This document shows positions 12,491 through 21,548 of a stretch of DNA of 57,350 bases, one piece after another. Location: positions 1 to 57,350 of the forward strand of contig CAMLFP010000002.1 of the NCBI GenBank assembly GCA_946479335.1, given 5' to 3'. Every line of letters begins with the position of its first letter. Within the stretch, counting starts at the first letter, position 1. The notes under the pieces are model-generated. The model was given only the letters and a program-made list of their open reading frames with translations, did no database searches and was not told the origin of the DNA. A program made the translations under genes and the position numbers. This DNA comes from an uncultured Archangium sp. Lineage in GTDB: Bacteria > Myxococcota > Myxococcia > Myxococcales > Myxococcaceae.

Positions 12491-13941
12491 GAGCTCCCCG
12501 CGGCCAGAACATGGTGTTGCTCGCGCTGACGACGTTGCTCGTCACGCTGATGGTGACGATGACCATCGGGCTGGGGCTGCGCATTCGCCAGAAGCACGAG
12601 CTGCAGAACCTCGCCGACGCCGCGGTCTTCACCAACGCCGTCGCGACCGCGCGCGTGTTCAACAACAACGCGCTCACCAACCGCGTGGAGGTCTCGTACT
12701 GGGTGGCCCAGGCCGCTGATCAATCGCTCATCGACTGGACCTCGTACGCCCGCGCGATGACCTCCGCCGCCGAAGACGCCGCCAACAACGCGAGCGGCGG
12801 CTGCGCGGCCGACGGGGGCGCTTCAGCCGACCTCGCCGGCTTCCGGAACGCGGTGAAGGACTACCGCAACAACACCATGCCGCTGGCCAGCTGGCGCACG
12901 ATGGACAACGCGGCCGGTGATTCCTCGGCGGCCATCCAGGGGCAGATCAGCGCGCTCCGCGACTACGCCGACACCGCGGGCACCTCGCTGCAGTCGCTCA
13001 TCGACTGCTCCGGCCTCACCACGCAGGTCATCAACCAGGCGCACGTGCAGCAGGTGACGTGCATCAACAACCACATCAGCCGCAACGAGGTGTTCGAGGC
13101 CTTCGGCGGCGCCGGCCTCACCACGTTCTCCGATGACGGCGCGTGGAGCGTGCACATGCTCTACGCCGCCATGGGCACGCGCGGCGGCGAGCCGTTCATC
13201 ACCGGGCGCGGCGTGGTGCCCGACAAGGTGGCCGGCGACCTCGCGCAGATCGCCGCGAACCACCACGTCACCTTCACGCCCTCCGCGGTCACCGGCAGCG
13301 CGTACTGGGCGGCGTCGATGAACCACGGAACTTCGCCCGAGACGACCTTCGCGTGGGCCGATGATCACGGCAGCGTCACGGTGGGCGCGGGCAGCTGCTC
13401 CGGCACTTCACCCGTCACCTCGCACCTGCGCTCGACCGATCTCGAGAACCACGCCGATGATCACACCTGGGCGCCCGACGACGGGCAAGACGACACGCAC
13501 GCCGACGAGATCGACCGCCACACCATGGGCAAGTGCACCATCTGCCCGTCGGTCTGGGTGCGCACCGGCGCCTTCAAGCCGCGCGACTCCGAGGGTGACG
13601 CGTGGGGGCAGCCCAAGCTGCTGGTCGCGCTGCAGCGCAACGTCGGCGTGCAGCGCTTCCCGTGGGAGCTGCAGTTCAGCTTCGGCAAGGACAGCACGAA
13701 GTGGGACGGCACCTCGATGCGCTTCCCGCTCCAGACCGCGTACGCGACGGCCATCGTCTACTACCACCGGCACGGGCAGGGTCAGTCGGGGTGGCAGGAG
13801 TTCCCCAACCTGTTGAACCCGTTCTGGCGCGCGACGCTGGCGCCGGCCGATGTCGACGGCTCGCCGCGCGACGTCACCACCGCCATTCCGCAAGACGCGT
13901 GGAACGCGCTGCTCTCCAACGGCTACAAGGGGATCCACTGA
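12487..13941 (+). CDS. TadG-like pilus assembly protein
   Basis: 484 residues from ATG 12487, overlapping the preceding stop. The start has RGQNMVLLALTTLL, a single N-terminal membrane helix, followed by RIRQKHELQNLADAAVFTNA, the region that in TadG-like proteins links the anchor to the external domain and resembles the Leu-Ala-Asp-Ala-Ala block common to this family. The long C-terminal part is rich in Asn, Asp, His and Cys (for instance KCTICPSVW) and is presumed to be outside the cytoplasm. Function is inferred from the anchor and from the operon; the external domain is not recognised. Confidence 0.7.
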   Translation: MRAPRGQNMVLLALTTLLVTLMVTMTIGLGLRIRQKHELQNLADAAVFTNAVATARVFNNNALTNRVEVSYWVAQAADQSLIDWTSYARAMTSAAEDAANNASGGCAADGGASADLAGFRNAVKDYRNNTMPLASWRTMDNAAGDSSAAIQGQISALRDYADTAGTSLQSLIDCSGLTTQVINQAHVQQVTCINNHISRNEVFEAFGGAGLTTFSDDGAWSVHMLYAAMGTRGGEPFITGRGVVPDKVAGDLAQIAANHHVTFTPSAVTGSAYWAASMNHGTSPETTFAWADDHGSVTVGAGSCSGTSPVTSHLRSTDLENHADDHTWAPDDGQDDTHADEIDRHTMGKCTICPSVWVRTGAFKPRDSEGDAWGQPKLLVALQRNVGVQRFPWELQFSFGKDSTKWDGTSMRFPLQTAYATAIVYYHRHGQGQSGWQEFPNLLNPFWRATLAPADVDGSPRDVTTAIPQDAWNALLSNGYKGIH

Positions 13942-14852
13942 TGCGGCGCGGGCAAGCCACCGTGGAGCTGGCGCTGGGCGTGCTGGTCATCGTGCCCATG
14001 CTGCTCATCGGCATCTACATGGCCGAGTACGCGCAGCTCTCGCTCAAGGTGCAAGACGCGGCGACGTTCGCGGTGTGGGACGGCAGCGGCAGCCGCGTGC
14101 AGCACTTCAACGCCAGCGACAACGACACGCCCTTCAACGCCACCGTGTCGAGCGGCGACCCCGACGACGGCATCGCGGAGCGCGCGGAGAACATCTTCAG
14201 CGGCTTCGACCCGACGTTGGACAACCCGCCTTCGACGGTGACGCGCGCGCTGACCCAGGGCGATTCGCTCGACGTGAAGTGCTACCGGCGCAGCTTCGGC
14301 CCGTCGCCGACGCAGTGGGGCCAGCCGCAGCCGTTCTCCGACCTCTACCACCGCACCGGCGGCTACTCGTGCGAGGCGTCGGCGAAGCTGACGGCGGTGC
14401 GGATCCCCACCGACTTCATGATGCGCAGCGAGGGTGGCTTCTTTCACGCGCCGGTGCTCGAGCGCAGCACGATGCACCTGTGCAGCATGGGGTTCCCCAC
14501 CGGCGCCACGTGCCCGGGGCGGCTGTTGGTGCTGTCGAACGACTGGGGCCTGTCGGGGAGCGAGACCAACGAGTGTGATACCGCGTGCAAGACCGGCACG
14601 TACCGCAGCATGGTCGAGCACCTCTTCGCGCCCGACCTCGGGCCGGCCATCGCGTTCGCCGCGACGTACGCCGGCAACCCGTCGCTGACGCCCTTCCAGT
14701 TCAGCTACGTCAGCGTCGAGAACAACATGACGCAGACGCTGGGCGGCGAGGGCGCGCACGAGTTCGTCACCGGCGGCGCCAACGTGCCCGGCGGCATGGT
14801 GCCCTACGCGCGCACCGGGCGGACCTGCTTCCTCGGCAAGCCGTGCCCGTGA
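13941..14852 (+). CDS. TadE-like pseudopilin-type protein
   Basis: 303 residues from ATG 13941, overlapping the previous stop by one base (TGATG). The start RRGQATVELALGVLVIVPML is a typical TadE anchor with the conserved Glu, followed by QLSLKVQDAATFAVWDGSG. The external domain has several cysteines (VKCYRRSF, YSCEA, HLCSM, ATCPG, NECDTACKTG, RTCFLGKPCP), suggesting disulfides. It is the third member of the pseudopilin-like set; its partner roles are inferred from the shared anchor type and from gene order. Confidence 0.72.
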   Translation: MRRGQATVELALGVLVIVPMLLIGIYMAEYAQLSLKVQDAATFAVWDGSGSRVQHFNASDNDTPFNATVSSGDPDDGIAERAENIFSGFDPTLDNPPSTVTRALTQGDSLDVKCYRRSFGPSPTQWGQPQPFSDLYHRTGGYSCEASAKLTAVRIPTDFMMRSEGGFFHAPVLERSTMHLCSMGFPTGATCPGRLLVLSNDWGLSGSETNECDTACKTGTYRSMVEHLFAPDLGPAIAFAATYAGNPSLTPFQFSYVSVENNMTQTLGGEGAHEFVTGGANVPGGMVPYARTGRTCFLGKPCP

Positions 14853-15508
14853 CCGCGCTGGTGCTGGCGCTCGCGCTGAGCGCGTCGCCTGATGCCGGAG
14901 CGCCTCCCTACTCGTGGGACGTGCCCGGCGTGTTGACGCTGGTGCCGGTCGGTAAACGGCTCGACAACAACGGCCTGCCCATCGTGGTCTACGCCGCGCG
15001 CTCGAAGTGGAAGTTGAAGGACCTGTTGGAGCACTACGCGCGCCGCGTCGTGAGCGAGGGCTTCTACCTGCCGCGCCGCGCGCGCATGCCGGGCTTCGAC
15101 GCGCCGCGCGTGATGGCGCTCGACGCGACGCAGATGGTGAGCTTCCTCGTCTACGGGTGGCCGGAGCCCGACGGCACCACCACGTTGATGCTGGGCGCGG
15201 CAGATCTGGGGCACCGCAAGCCCGCGACGAAGAGCGGCCTGCCGGTCTTCCCCGCCGCGCAGCACGTCACCACCTTCAACGTGGAGCAGGGTTCGGCGCT
15301 GTCGTTCACCGCGAAGGCCACCGAGGCGGAGATCATCGACTTCTACCGCAGCGTGCTGCCGTCAGGCGGGTGGCGCGAACGGGAGCCCGGCGTCTTCGTG
15401 CGCGAGGGGCGCGCGGTGAAGGTGCTGGCGAAGCCGCAAGGCGCCGCGCTGTCGGTGGTGGTGCTGGAGGGCTACGACGACGCGGCGCTGAGCGAGACGG
15501 CGCCGTAG
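14849..15508 (+). CDS. Unknown exported protein of the TadE-like operon
   Basis: 219 residues from a GTG at 14849 whose GTGA overlaps the upstream stop. The first 15 residues (VTALVLALALSASPDAG) form a short signal peptide. The rest is a soluble domain of mixed alpha/beta character with no recognised motif; segments such as LKDLLEHYARRVVSEGFYLP and EAEIIDFYRSVLPSGGWRER look like two copies of a helix-containing unit used in stress- or pilus-associated periplasmic proteins, but this is only a visual impression. Tight coupling to the TadE-like genes suggests a periplasmic partner of that module. Confidence 0.6.
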   Translation: MTALVLALALSASPDAGAPPYSWDVPGVLTLVPVGKRLDNNGLPIVVYAARSKWKLKDLLEHYARRVVSEGFYLPRRARMPGFDAPRVMALDATQMVSFLVYGWPEPDGTTTLMLGAADLGHRKPATKSGLPVFPAAQHVTTFNVEQGSALSFTAKATEAEIIDFYRSVLPSGGWREREPGVFVREGRAVKVLAKPQGAALSVVVLEGYDDAALSETAP

Positions 15509-15540
15509 CCGAGCGGGCGGCGAGCAGCCAGAGTGCCTGC

Positions 15541-17169
15541 GTGGCGTCGACGCACTCCCTGACCCCGAAAGAAGCCGCAGCTCCGGCGGAGCGCGCGTTG
15601 GGCCGCGTCACCGTCGTCCTCCCGTGGGACCAGGACCCCACGCTCGCCGCGTTCCCGAAGACGCCGCGTGACGGGCAGCTCCTCGTGCTGGAGACGCGCG
15701 CCAAGGCCACCGCGTTGCCGTGGCACCGGCAGAAGCTGACGCTGGTGGTGAGCTCGCTGCGGCACTTCGTCGAGGAGCGCCGCGCCGCGGGCTTTCACGT
15801 CGAGCACCGCGTCGCCGATGACTACGCCACCGGGCTGCGTCAGTTCTTCGCGAGCGCGCGGCCCGCGTCGCTGCACCTCACCGAGCCACGCGAGTACGCG
15901 GTGCACCAACGGCTCTCGGCGCTGGCGTCGGAGCTGCCGCTCGAGCTGCACGCCGATGGAGGGCAGGGCGGCCACTTCTTGTGGAGCCGGGAGCAGTTCC
16001 GCGCCTGGGCCAGCCGGCAACGCGGCCAGCTGCGGATGGACCGCTTCTACGCCGAGATGCGCCAGCACCTCGGGCTGTTGGTCGACAGCAAAGGCAAACC
16101 CGAAGGCGGCAAGTGGAGCTTCGACGCGGAGAACCGCAAGCACGCGCGGGGGGTGGTTCCGCCTCCGATTCCCTGGTTCACACCTGACGCGCTGACGTCG
16201 CGCGTGGCTCGCTGGGCGCAGCTCGTCGCACCGTGGGGCCACGCCGAGCCGTTCGGTTGGCCGGTGACGCGCGCGCAGGCGCTGACGTGGCTCGACGACT
16301 TCATCGAACATCGGCTCGACGGCTTCGGGCCGTATGAAGACGCCATCCGCAGTGACGAGCGCTTCTTGTTCCACTCGCTGTTGTCGGTGCCGCTCAACCT
16401 CGGGCTGCTGCGCCCCGAGGAGCTCGCGCGCGCCGCCGAGCGGAAGTACCGCGAGGGCAAGGTCTCGCTGGCCAGCGCCGAGGGCTTCATTCGCCAGGTC
16501 ATCGGCTGGCGGGAGTTCATCCGCGGCGTGTACTGGCACCTGATGCCCGGGCTGCGCGACGCGAACCAGCTGGGCGCGACGCGGCCGCTGCCGAAGTTCT
16601 TCTGGGAGCCTGACGCGACCGAAATGCAGTGTCTGCGGGAAGCGGTGCGGTCGGTGCGCGACACCGGCTACACGCACCACATCCAGCGGCTGATGGTGCT
16701 GTGCAACTACGCGACGCTGGCGGGCATTGACCCGCGCTCCGTCTCGCACTGGTTCTGGGCAGCCTTCGTCGACGCGTACGAGTGGGTGGAGCTGCCCAAC
16801 GTGGTGGGCATGGGCCTGTTCGGCACCGCGGCGTTCACCAGCAAGCCGTACGTCGCCAGCGCCGCGTACCTCAAGCGGCAGACCGGTTTCCCCGGCGCGC
16901 GGCCCGCGGAGGCGCCGTGTGCGCGCTGTCGCTTCGACCCCGACGAGCGCGTGGGGCCGAACGCATGCCCCTACAACGCGCTGTACTGGCGCTTCCTCGA
17001 TCGCCACCGCGCGCTGCTGGCGAAGAACGTGCGGCTGCGGCCGTTGCTCAGCACGCTCGATCGCTTCGGGCCCGAGCACGTGCGCGAGATCCACGCGAGC
17101 GCGGAGGCGCACCTCGCGACGCTGGCGCCGCTCGAGCACGGGTGGCGCTTCGACGAAGACGCGGGCTGA
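15541..17169 (+). CDS. Fe-S cluster cryptochrome/photolyase (FeS-BCP, PhrB-type)
   Basis: 542 residues from GTG 15541; TTG 15598 would give 523, nearer the usual length. The protein aligns by eye with bacterial (6-4) photolyases: ALPWHRQKLTLVVSSLRHF near the N-terminus, YTHHIQRLMVLCNYATLAG, and VELPNVVGMGLFG. Four cysteines expected to hold a [4Fe-4S] cluster are present: C364 (EMQCLREAV) and C460, C463, C476 (CARC, then ACPYN), with the 3- and 13-residue spacings of the Agrobacterium PhrB cluster. The enzyme uses FAD and light to repair UV lesions. The gene converges on gspN with a 3-base gap; it may be cotranscribed with the upstream exported protein. Confidence 0.9.
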   Translation: MASTHSLTPKEAAAPAERALGRVTVVLPWDQDPTLAAFPKTPRDGQLLVLETRAKATALPWHRQKLTLVVSSLRHFVEERRAAGFHVEHRVADDYATGLRQFFASARPASLHLTEPREYAVHQRLSALASELPLELHADGGQGGHFLWSREQFRAWASRQRGQLRMDRFYAEMRQHLGLLVDSKGKPEGGKWSFDAENRKHARGVVPPPIPWFTPDALTSRVARWAQLVAPWGHAEPFGWPVTRAQALTWLDDFIEHRLDGFGPYEDAIRSDERFLFHSLLSVPLNLGLLRPEELARAAERKYREGKVSLASAEGFIRQVIGWREFIRGVYWHLMPGLRDANQLGATRPLPKFFWEPDATEMQCLREAVRSVRDTGYTHHIQRLMVLCNYATLAGIDPRSVSHWFWAAFVDAYEWVELPNVVGMGLFGTAAFTSKPYVASAAYLKRQTGFPGARPAEAPCARCRFDPDERVGPNACPYNALYWRFLDRHRALLAKNVRLRPLLSTLDRFGPEHVREIHASAEAHLATLAPLEHGWRFDEDAG

Positions 17170-17172
17170 CGG

Positions 17173-18099
17173 TCAGCGGAACTGCGGGCGGCTCAGGTAG
17201 CCGGTGAGCCGGCCCATGCGCCACGAAGGGTCCTTCGGGTCGCTGCCGATCATCGACAGCGCGCTGCCGAGGAGCCCGAGGCGCTTCTGGAACTCCGGGT
17301 CGGGCTTCACGCGCACCTCGAGCTGCGGCTCGCAGTAGTCGACCTTCTTGGCCAGCTTGATGGTGCCGGAGAGACCGAGCTCGAGGTCAGGGCTCTTCGA
17401 CTTGAACTCGTCGACCTTCGCCGCGCCCTTGTCGATGGAGATCTTCCCGGTGAGGTCGCCGAGCACGATCTTCGGGAGATCGACGGGCGTGGGCTCCGGC
17501 CCGAACTGGGGAATCGCGATGGTCGCCTGCCCGCCGTTCACCGCGAGCGCGTTGGTGGTCAGCGTGATGGAGCCGCTGGCCTGCGAGAGGTCGGGTTCGG
17601 CGGGCGCGTTGGGCCCGGCGGCGCTCTTCGGCAGCGTGAGGTCGACGTGCGCGGCGATGGTGCCGGAGAAGTCGATGCCCGAGAACCCCTTCAAGTTGCC
17701 CTTGGTGAGGTCGAGATCGTCGGCGTCGACCACCACGCGCGTCGCGCCGAGCGCGCCGACCTTCGCGGCGACGGTGCCGCCCAGCACGCCGGCCTTCACC
17801 TTCACGCCCAGCGGCATGAGCGACGGCCCGATGCTCAGCGAGTCGATCTGCAGCGCCTCCGGCGGCGGGTCGGCGTCTGACTTCTTGCTGATCTTCACGT
17901 CGCTCGCGCGCACCGCGAAGAAGCCCGGCCCCATGGAGCCGATGCGCACGAAGTACCCGGCGTTGTCAGCCTCGATGCGGATGCGCTCGCGGAGCGCGTC
18001 GTAGGGGAAGGTGACGAAGAACATCAGCACCAGCGACACCAGCGCGAACGCCGTGTACCCGAGGATGCGCTTCCACAAGGCGGTCTGTTTCTGGGCCAT
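17173..18099 (-). CDS. gspN: Type II secretion system protein GspN
   Basis: 308 residues. One N-terminal membrane helix (about 13-32) is followed by a periplasmic domain with the AsmA-like beta-repeat character of GspN: long stretches of the pattern 'I-x-L-x-x-x-G' and terms such as GVLGGTVAAKVG and LSGTIKLAKK. GspN is an accessory inner-membrane part of some type II systems, and its homologue lies last in the operon. It starts 3 bases after the gspM stop. The short distance to the convergent photolyase gene leaves no room for a separate terminator. Confidence 0.85.
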   Translation of the reverse strand: MAQKQTALWKRILGYTAFALVSLVLMFFVTFPYDALRERIRIEADNAGYFVRIGSMGPGFFAVRASDVKISKKSDADPPPEALQIDSLSIGPSLMPLGVKVKAGVLGGTVAAKVGALGATRVVVDADDLDLTKGNLKGFSGIDFSGTIAAHVDLTLPKSAAGPNAPAEPDLSQASGSITLTTNALAVNGGQATIAIPQFGPEPTPVDLPKIVLGDLTGKISIDKGAAKVDEFKSKSPDLELGLSGTIKLAKKVDYCEPQLEVRVKPDPEFQKRLGLLGSALSMIGSDPKDPSWRMGRLTGYLSRPQFR

Positions 18100-18102
18100 G
18101 AC

Positions 18103-18657
18103 TCACTTCAACTTGTAGGTGGCGATGGTGAGCCACGCGGTGACGGTCTCCTGCGCGGGCCGGGGCTCCAGGCGCAGGTACTTGATCTTCACGACGCCGG
18201 GCCCTGCTTCGACCGCGGTCATGAAGTCGATGAGGCGGTTCACCTTCACGTCGGTGAGCGTCACCTCGACGCTGCTCTCGATGATCTTCGACCCCTCGAG
18301 CGGGATGTCGGCCTTCGGGTTGATCGAGGGGAGATCGATGCCCGCGGGCTTGGCCTTGTCTTCGAGGTAGCTCACCAGGCGCACGTTCGACGCGCGGAGC
18401 TGGTTCTCGAGCTGGTCCTGCTTCGCCTTCGCCTCGCGGTAGCCGGAGGCGAGCGTCTGCACCTCGTCGAGCTGCACGATCTTCTTCGCGGTGCGGTCGC
18501 GAATCGAATCGGCGGTGCGGCCGAAGCTGAAGATCACCATGAAGACGATGAAGATCGTCACCGCCGCCGCGGCGCCGCCGAGCATGCGCTTCTCGCGCGC
18601 GCTCAACGCCGCGAGCTGGGCCTGTAGCTGGGTCTGGAGGTCGGTCAGGGCGCTCAT
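18103..18657 (-). CDS. gspM: Type II secretion system protein GspM
   Basis: 184 residues. A basic cytoplasmic start (LSAREKRMLGG) leads to one membrane helix (about 27-45), then a coiled-coil segment (DRTAKKIVQLDEVQTLASGY, residues about 52-72) and a small periplasmic ferredoxin-like domain. GspM binds GspL and GspE and stabilises the inner-membrane platform. It overlaps the gspL stop by four bases (ATGA) and precedes gspN. Position and architecture support the call more than any single motif. Confidence 0.85.
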   Translation of the reverse strand: MSALTDLQTQLQAQLAALSAREKRMLGGAAAAVTIFIVFMVIFSFGRTADSIRDRTAKKIVQLDEVQTLASGYREAKAKQDQLENQLRASNVRLVSYLEDKAKPAGIDLPSINPKADIPLEGSKIIESSVEVTLTDVKVNRLIDFMTAVEAGPGVVKIKYLRLEPRPAQETVTAWLTIATYKLK

Positions 18658-20216
18658 CCGTTGTTCTCCTCCGCCTCACCGGGGCACTCGACCTGGATCT
18701 CGAGGCGGCTCGACACCTTGGAGCCGTCCTTCGACTTCTCGATCTTCCCCTCGTTGACCTCCTTGAAGCACTTGTAGGTCTTCAACGAGTTGATGAGGTC
18801 TTCGAGGTTCTTCGAGCTCGCCGTTTCACAGCGCAGCGAGATGCGGTCCATGTCGATGACCATCTCCGCGAAGGTGACGTCCATCTCCGGGGGCACGTGC
18901 GCGGTCAGCTCCGCGAGCAGCGTGGCGGCGGAGCGGTTGGGGATGCCGGCCGCCGGGCTCTCCTGGCCGCGCAGCATCGAGGTGGCGATGGTGAAGTCCT
19001 TCTCGCACTTGCCGAGGATCTTCTGGGTGATCTCGCACAGCACCGCGTCGACCTGCTTGTCGCGCCGCGTGAGCACCGAGTTGCGCACCATGCCGCTGGC
19101 GATCATCAACACGAAGAGGATCGCCGCGAACGCGCCGAGCTGACCCATCTTGTCACTGGCAAAATCGAAGTCGCTCTTGAACGCGAACTCGCCGCGGCGC
19201 AGGTTGAAGCGCGGCGCCTTCGCCCCCGACGTCGACCCGCGCAGCGCCAGCGCCCAGGCCTGCGCGTAGACGATGCCGCCAAGCTCCGGAGGCGTCTCCA
19301 GCAACCGCGTGGGGATCTGCAGGTCGTTCGCCAGCTGCCCAGCGAGCCCTTTGAGCTGCGCGGTGCCGCCGCAGAGCAACACCAGGCCCACCTGCGACTT
19401 CGAGCGCGCCACCCACGACTTGATGGTCGAGCGCAGATCGCGCAGCACCGGCTGCAGCGCGCGCATGAACACGCCCGCCGCGCGCTCCGACTCGGCGCCC
19501 ACCACCTCGTCACCCACCGCGCCGTGCTGCTCCTTCCACGCGGCGGCGTCGGCGAGGCTGATCTTGAACTCGTTGGAGAGCCCGCGGGTCAGCGCGAAGC
19601 CGCCGCCGGCGAAGGTGCGCGCGAACTCCACCGCGCCGCCCGGCTTCCCGATGGCGAGGCTGCAGCGCTCGTGGCCCAGGTCGAGCACCGCCACCGCGTG
19701 CCCCGGGTCGACGATGTTCGCGGGCAGCGTGGCGATGACGTTCTGGTACGCGAGCGCCGCGTGGGTGACGACCTTCGGGTCGAGCTTCGCCTCCGCGAGC
19801 TGCTCGAGCACCGGCTTGAGCTCGCTCTTGCGCGCCACGCCCACCAACAGCTGCGCGCCCTTGTCGTCGGCGTGCCAGAGCTGGTGGTCGAACACCGCGT
19901 CGTCGAGGTCGTACGGGAGCTGGCTCTCGACCTCGAAGGCCAGCGTCGACTCGATCTTCTTCGGGTCGGCGAAGGGCAGGGTGATGGGGTGCGTGGCGAG
20001 CGCTGTACCGGGCATCGCGACGGTGACGCTGTCGGCGACCAGGTGCTGCTGCGCCAGCTGCGCGAGCGCCGCCCGCAAGCGCTCGTGGCGCTCGCCGTCG
20101 GCCGGCAAAGGCACGGAGGTCACGGTCTTCACCGCTCCGCCGCCGCGATAGTTGGTCTCGACGATCACGGCTTTCACCGCGTGACTGCCGAGGTCGAGGC
20201 CGAGGACACGGGCCAT
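18654..20216 (-). CDS. gspL: Type II secretion system protein GspL (PilM/actin-like)
   Basis: 520 residues. The N-terminal half has the actin/SHS2-type nucleotide motifs in the order seen in PilM and FtsA: LGLDLGSHAVKAV (phosphate 1, residue about 5), AVLDLGHERCSLAI (phosphate 2, about 184) and LLCGGTAQLKGLA (adenosine, about 284). One membrane helix follows near 379-397, then a periplasmic GspL-type domain with PPEMDVTFAEMVIDMD. GspL links the ATPase GspE to the pseudopilus platform. It sits between gspK and gspM, 3 bases after gspK. Automatic annotation might label it PilM; operon position favours GspL. Confidence 0.9.
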   Translation of the reverse strand: MARVLGLDLGSHAVKAVIVETNYRGGGAVKTVTSVPLPADGERHERLRAALAQLAQQHLVADSVTVAMPGTALATHPITLPFADPKKIESTLAFEVESQLPYDLDDAVFDHQLWHADDKGAQLLVGVARKSELKPVLEQLAEAKLDPKVVTHAALAYQNVIATLPANIVDPGHAVAVLDLGHERCSLAIGKPGGAVEFARTFAGGGFALTRGLSNEFKISLADAAAWKEQHGAVGDEVVGAESERAAGVFMRALQPVLRDLRSTIKSWVARSKSQVGLVLLCGGTAQLKGLAGQLANDLQIPTRLLETPPELGGIVYAQAWALALRGSTSGAKAPRFNLRRGEFAFKSDFDFASDKMGQLGAFAAILFVLMIASGMVRNSVLTRRDKQVDAVLCEITQKILGKCEKDFTIATSMLRGQESPAAGIPNRSAATLLAELTAHVPPEMDVTFAEMVIDMDRISLRCETASSKNLEDLINSLKTYKCFKEVNEGKIEKSKDGSKVSSRLEIQVECPGEAEENNG

Positions 20217-20219
20217 GGG

Positions 20220-21548
20220 TTATTCCTCTCTCCAGTAGACGAGCCGCCCGAGCGTGTTGTCGAGTCTGACGACGGCGGTGATGGTGCGGGTGACGTCGCC
20301 GGCGGTGCCGGTGACGGTGACGCGGTAGGTCTGGCTCTTGTCGCCGATGATGCGGTTGCCGGCGACGTTGTTCTGCACGCTGCCGTTCACCGGCACGCCC
20401 GACGCCGCGACGATGTTGATGAAGTCATTCACGCTCATGCCGAACAGCGCGAACACGCGCGCCGCGCGGATCTTCTTGATCAACGTGTCCATGAACACCG
20501 GGTCGGCGAGGCGCGGGTCGGGGCGCAGCGGGTCGGTGATGGAGCGGATCGCGACCTCGAGCAGGATCGGGTCGTCGGTGTTGATGTTCAGCTTGGAGTT
20601 CACGTCGGGGTAGACGGTGAGCTTGTCCTTGAAGGCCGCCATGAAGCGGTCGTTCACGCCGTGCACCATGTACAGCTCGTCGAGGCTGTCGAAGCGCGCG
20701 TTCTTCGCGCGGTACTGCGGGTCGTACTTCGAATACCCGCTGTTCTCGTCGCTGAAGCCCTTCTGAAAGGGGTCGCCGGAGCCGGAGAAGTTCAGCGTGG
20801 TGCCGGTCTCGTCTTCGTCGACCCAGTCACGCATGTTCACGATGACTTCGTTGGGCGTCAGCTTGAGGCGGTTGCTGTCTTCCTTGTCGAAGAGGAACTC
20901 GAACTTCTTGTCGCCCAGCGTGGCGACCAGCTGCATCAGCAGACCCAGCGAGGTGCCTGACGGCGCGTCGAGCTTCGCGAGGTTGATGCGCTCCTCTTCG
21001 TCGCTGATCTTCGACTCGAAGCAACCCGTGAAGCTGCCGAACTTGCGGTCGTGCTGCGCCGCCGCGAGCTCCGGGTTCTCTTCGTCGAAGTCGAACTTCT
21101 TGCTGCTGCTCTTGCCGAACGCCGAGTCGGCGATGGGGCGCCCCTTCTCGTCGAACTCCGGCACCATCTGCGCGAGCATCTGGCAGTCGATCTTCGCCAT
21201 GCGCCACAGCTGAATCGACATGCCGCCGCCGCCCGCGCCCCCCGGCATGCCCGGGAGCCCGCCCGCGCCCGGCGCCGCACCGCCGGTGAACTGCGCGAGC
21301 ATGCCGCTCAAGTTGGGGATCTGGATCTGATCCAACTGCTTCTGGAAGCGCAGCATCATGCGCGAGAGGCCGATGCCCGACTTCGCGAGGTAGTGCGCGC
21401 GCAATTCGTCGCGCTGGTTGGTGGCGAGGCGCAGCTCCACCACCGAGTTGTAGCGGACCTCGTTGGCCACCAGCGTCAGCACCGCGATGCCCACCAGCAC
21501 CAGCAGCATGGCGATGCCGCGCTCGCTCTTTGCGCTCCGGTTCCTCAT
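20220..21548 (-). CDS. gspK: Type II secretion minor pseudopilin GspK
   Basis: 442 residues, larger than most GspK proteins (about 330). The prepilin leader ends ERG, followed by IAMLLVLVGIAVL, a hydrophobic helix lacking the Glu at position 5, as is usual in GspK. The periplasmic part contains the lobes of the tip subunit (ERINLAKLDAPSG, LNINTDDPILLEVAIRS, VNDFINIVAASGV). A Gly/Pro/Ala-rich insert follows residue 90 (TGGAAPGAGGLPGMPGG). GspK caps the pseudopilus and contacts the secretin and substrates. It overlaps gspJ by four bases. Confidence 0.9.
   Translation of the reverse strand: MRNRSAKSERGIAMLLVLVGIAVLTLVANEVRYNSVVELRLATNQRDELRAHYLAKSGIGLSRMMLRFQKQLDQIQIPNLSGMLAQFTGGAAPGAGGLPGMPGGAGGGGMSIQLWRMAKIDCQMLAQMVPEFDEKGRPIADSAFGKSSSKKFDFDEENPELAAAQHDRKFGSFTGCFESKISDEEERINLAKLDAPSGTSLGLLMQLVATLGDKKFEFLFDKEDSNRLKLTPNEVIVNMRDWVDEDETGTTLNFSGSGDPFQKGFSDENSGYSKYDPQYRAKNARFDSLDELYMVHGVNDRFMAAFKDKLTVYPDVNSKLNINTDDPILLEVAIRSITDPLRPDPRLADPVFMDTLIKKIRAARVFALFGMSVNDFINIVAASGVPVNGSVQNNVAGNRIIGDKSQTYRVTVTGTAGDVTRTITAVVRLDNTLGRLVYWREE

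Noticed and set aside
15472..17139. 555-codon minus-strand frame opposite the photolyase
   Set aside because: The plus strand carries the Fe-S cysteines and the FAD-fold motifs; the minus product is compositional noise.
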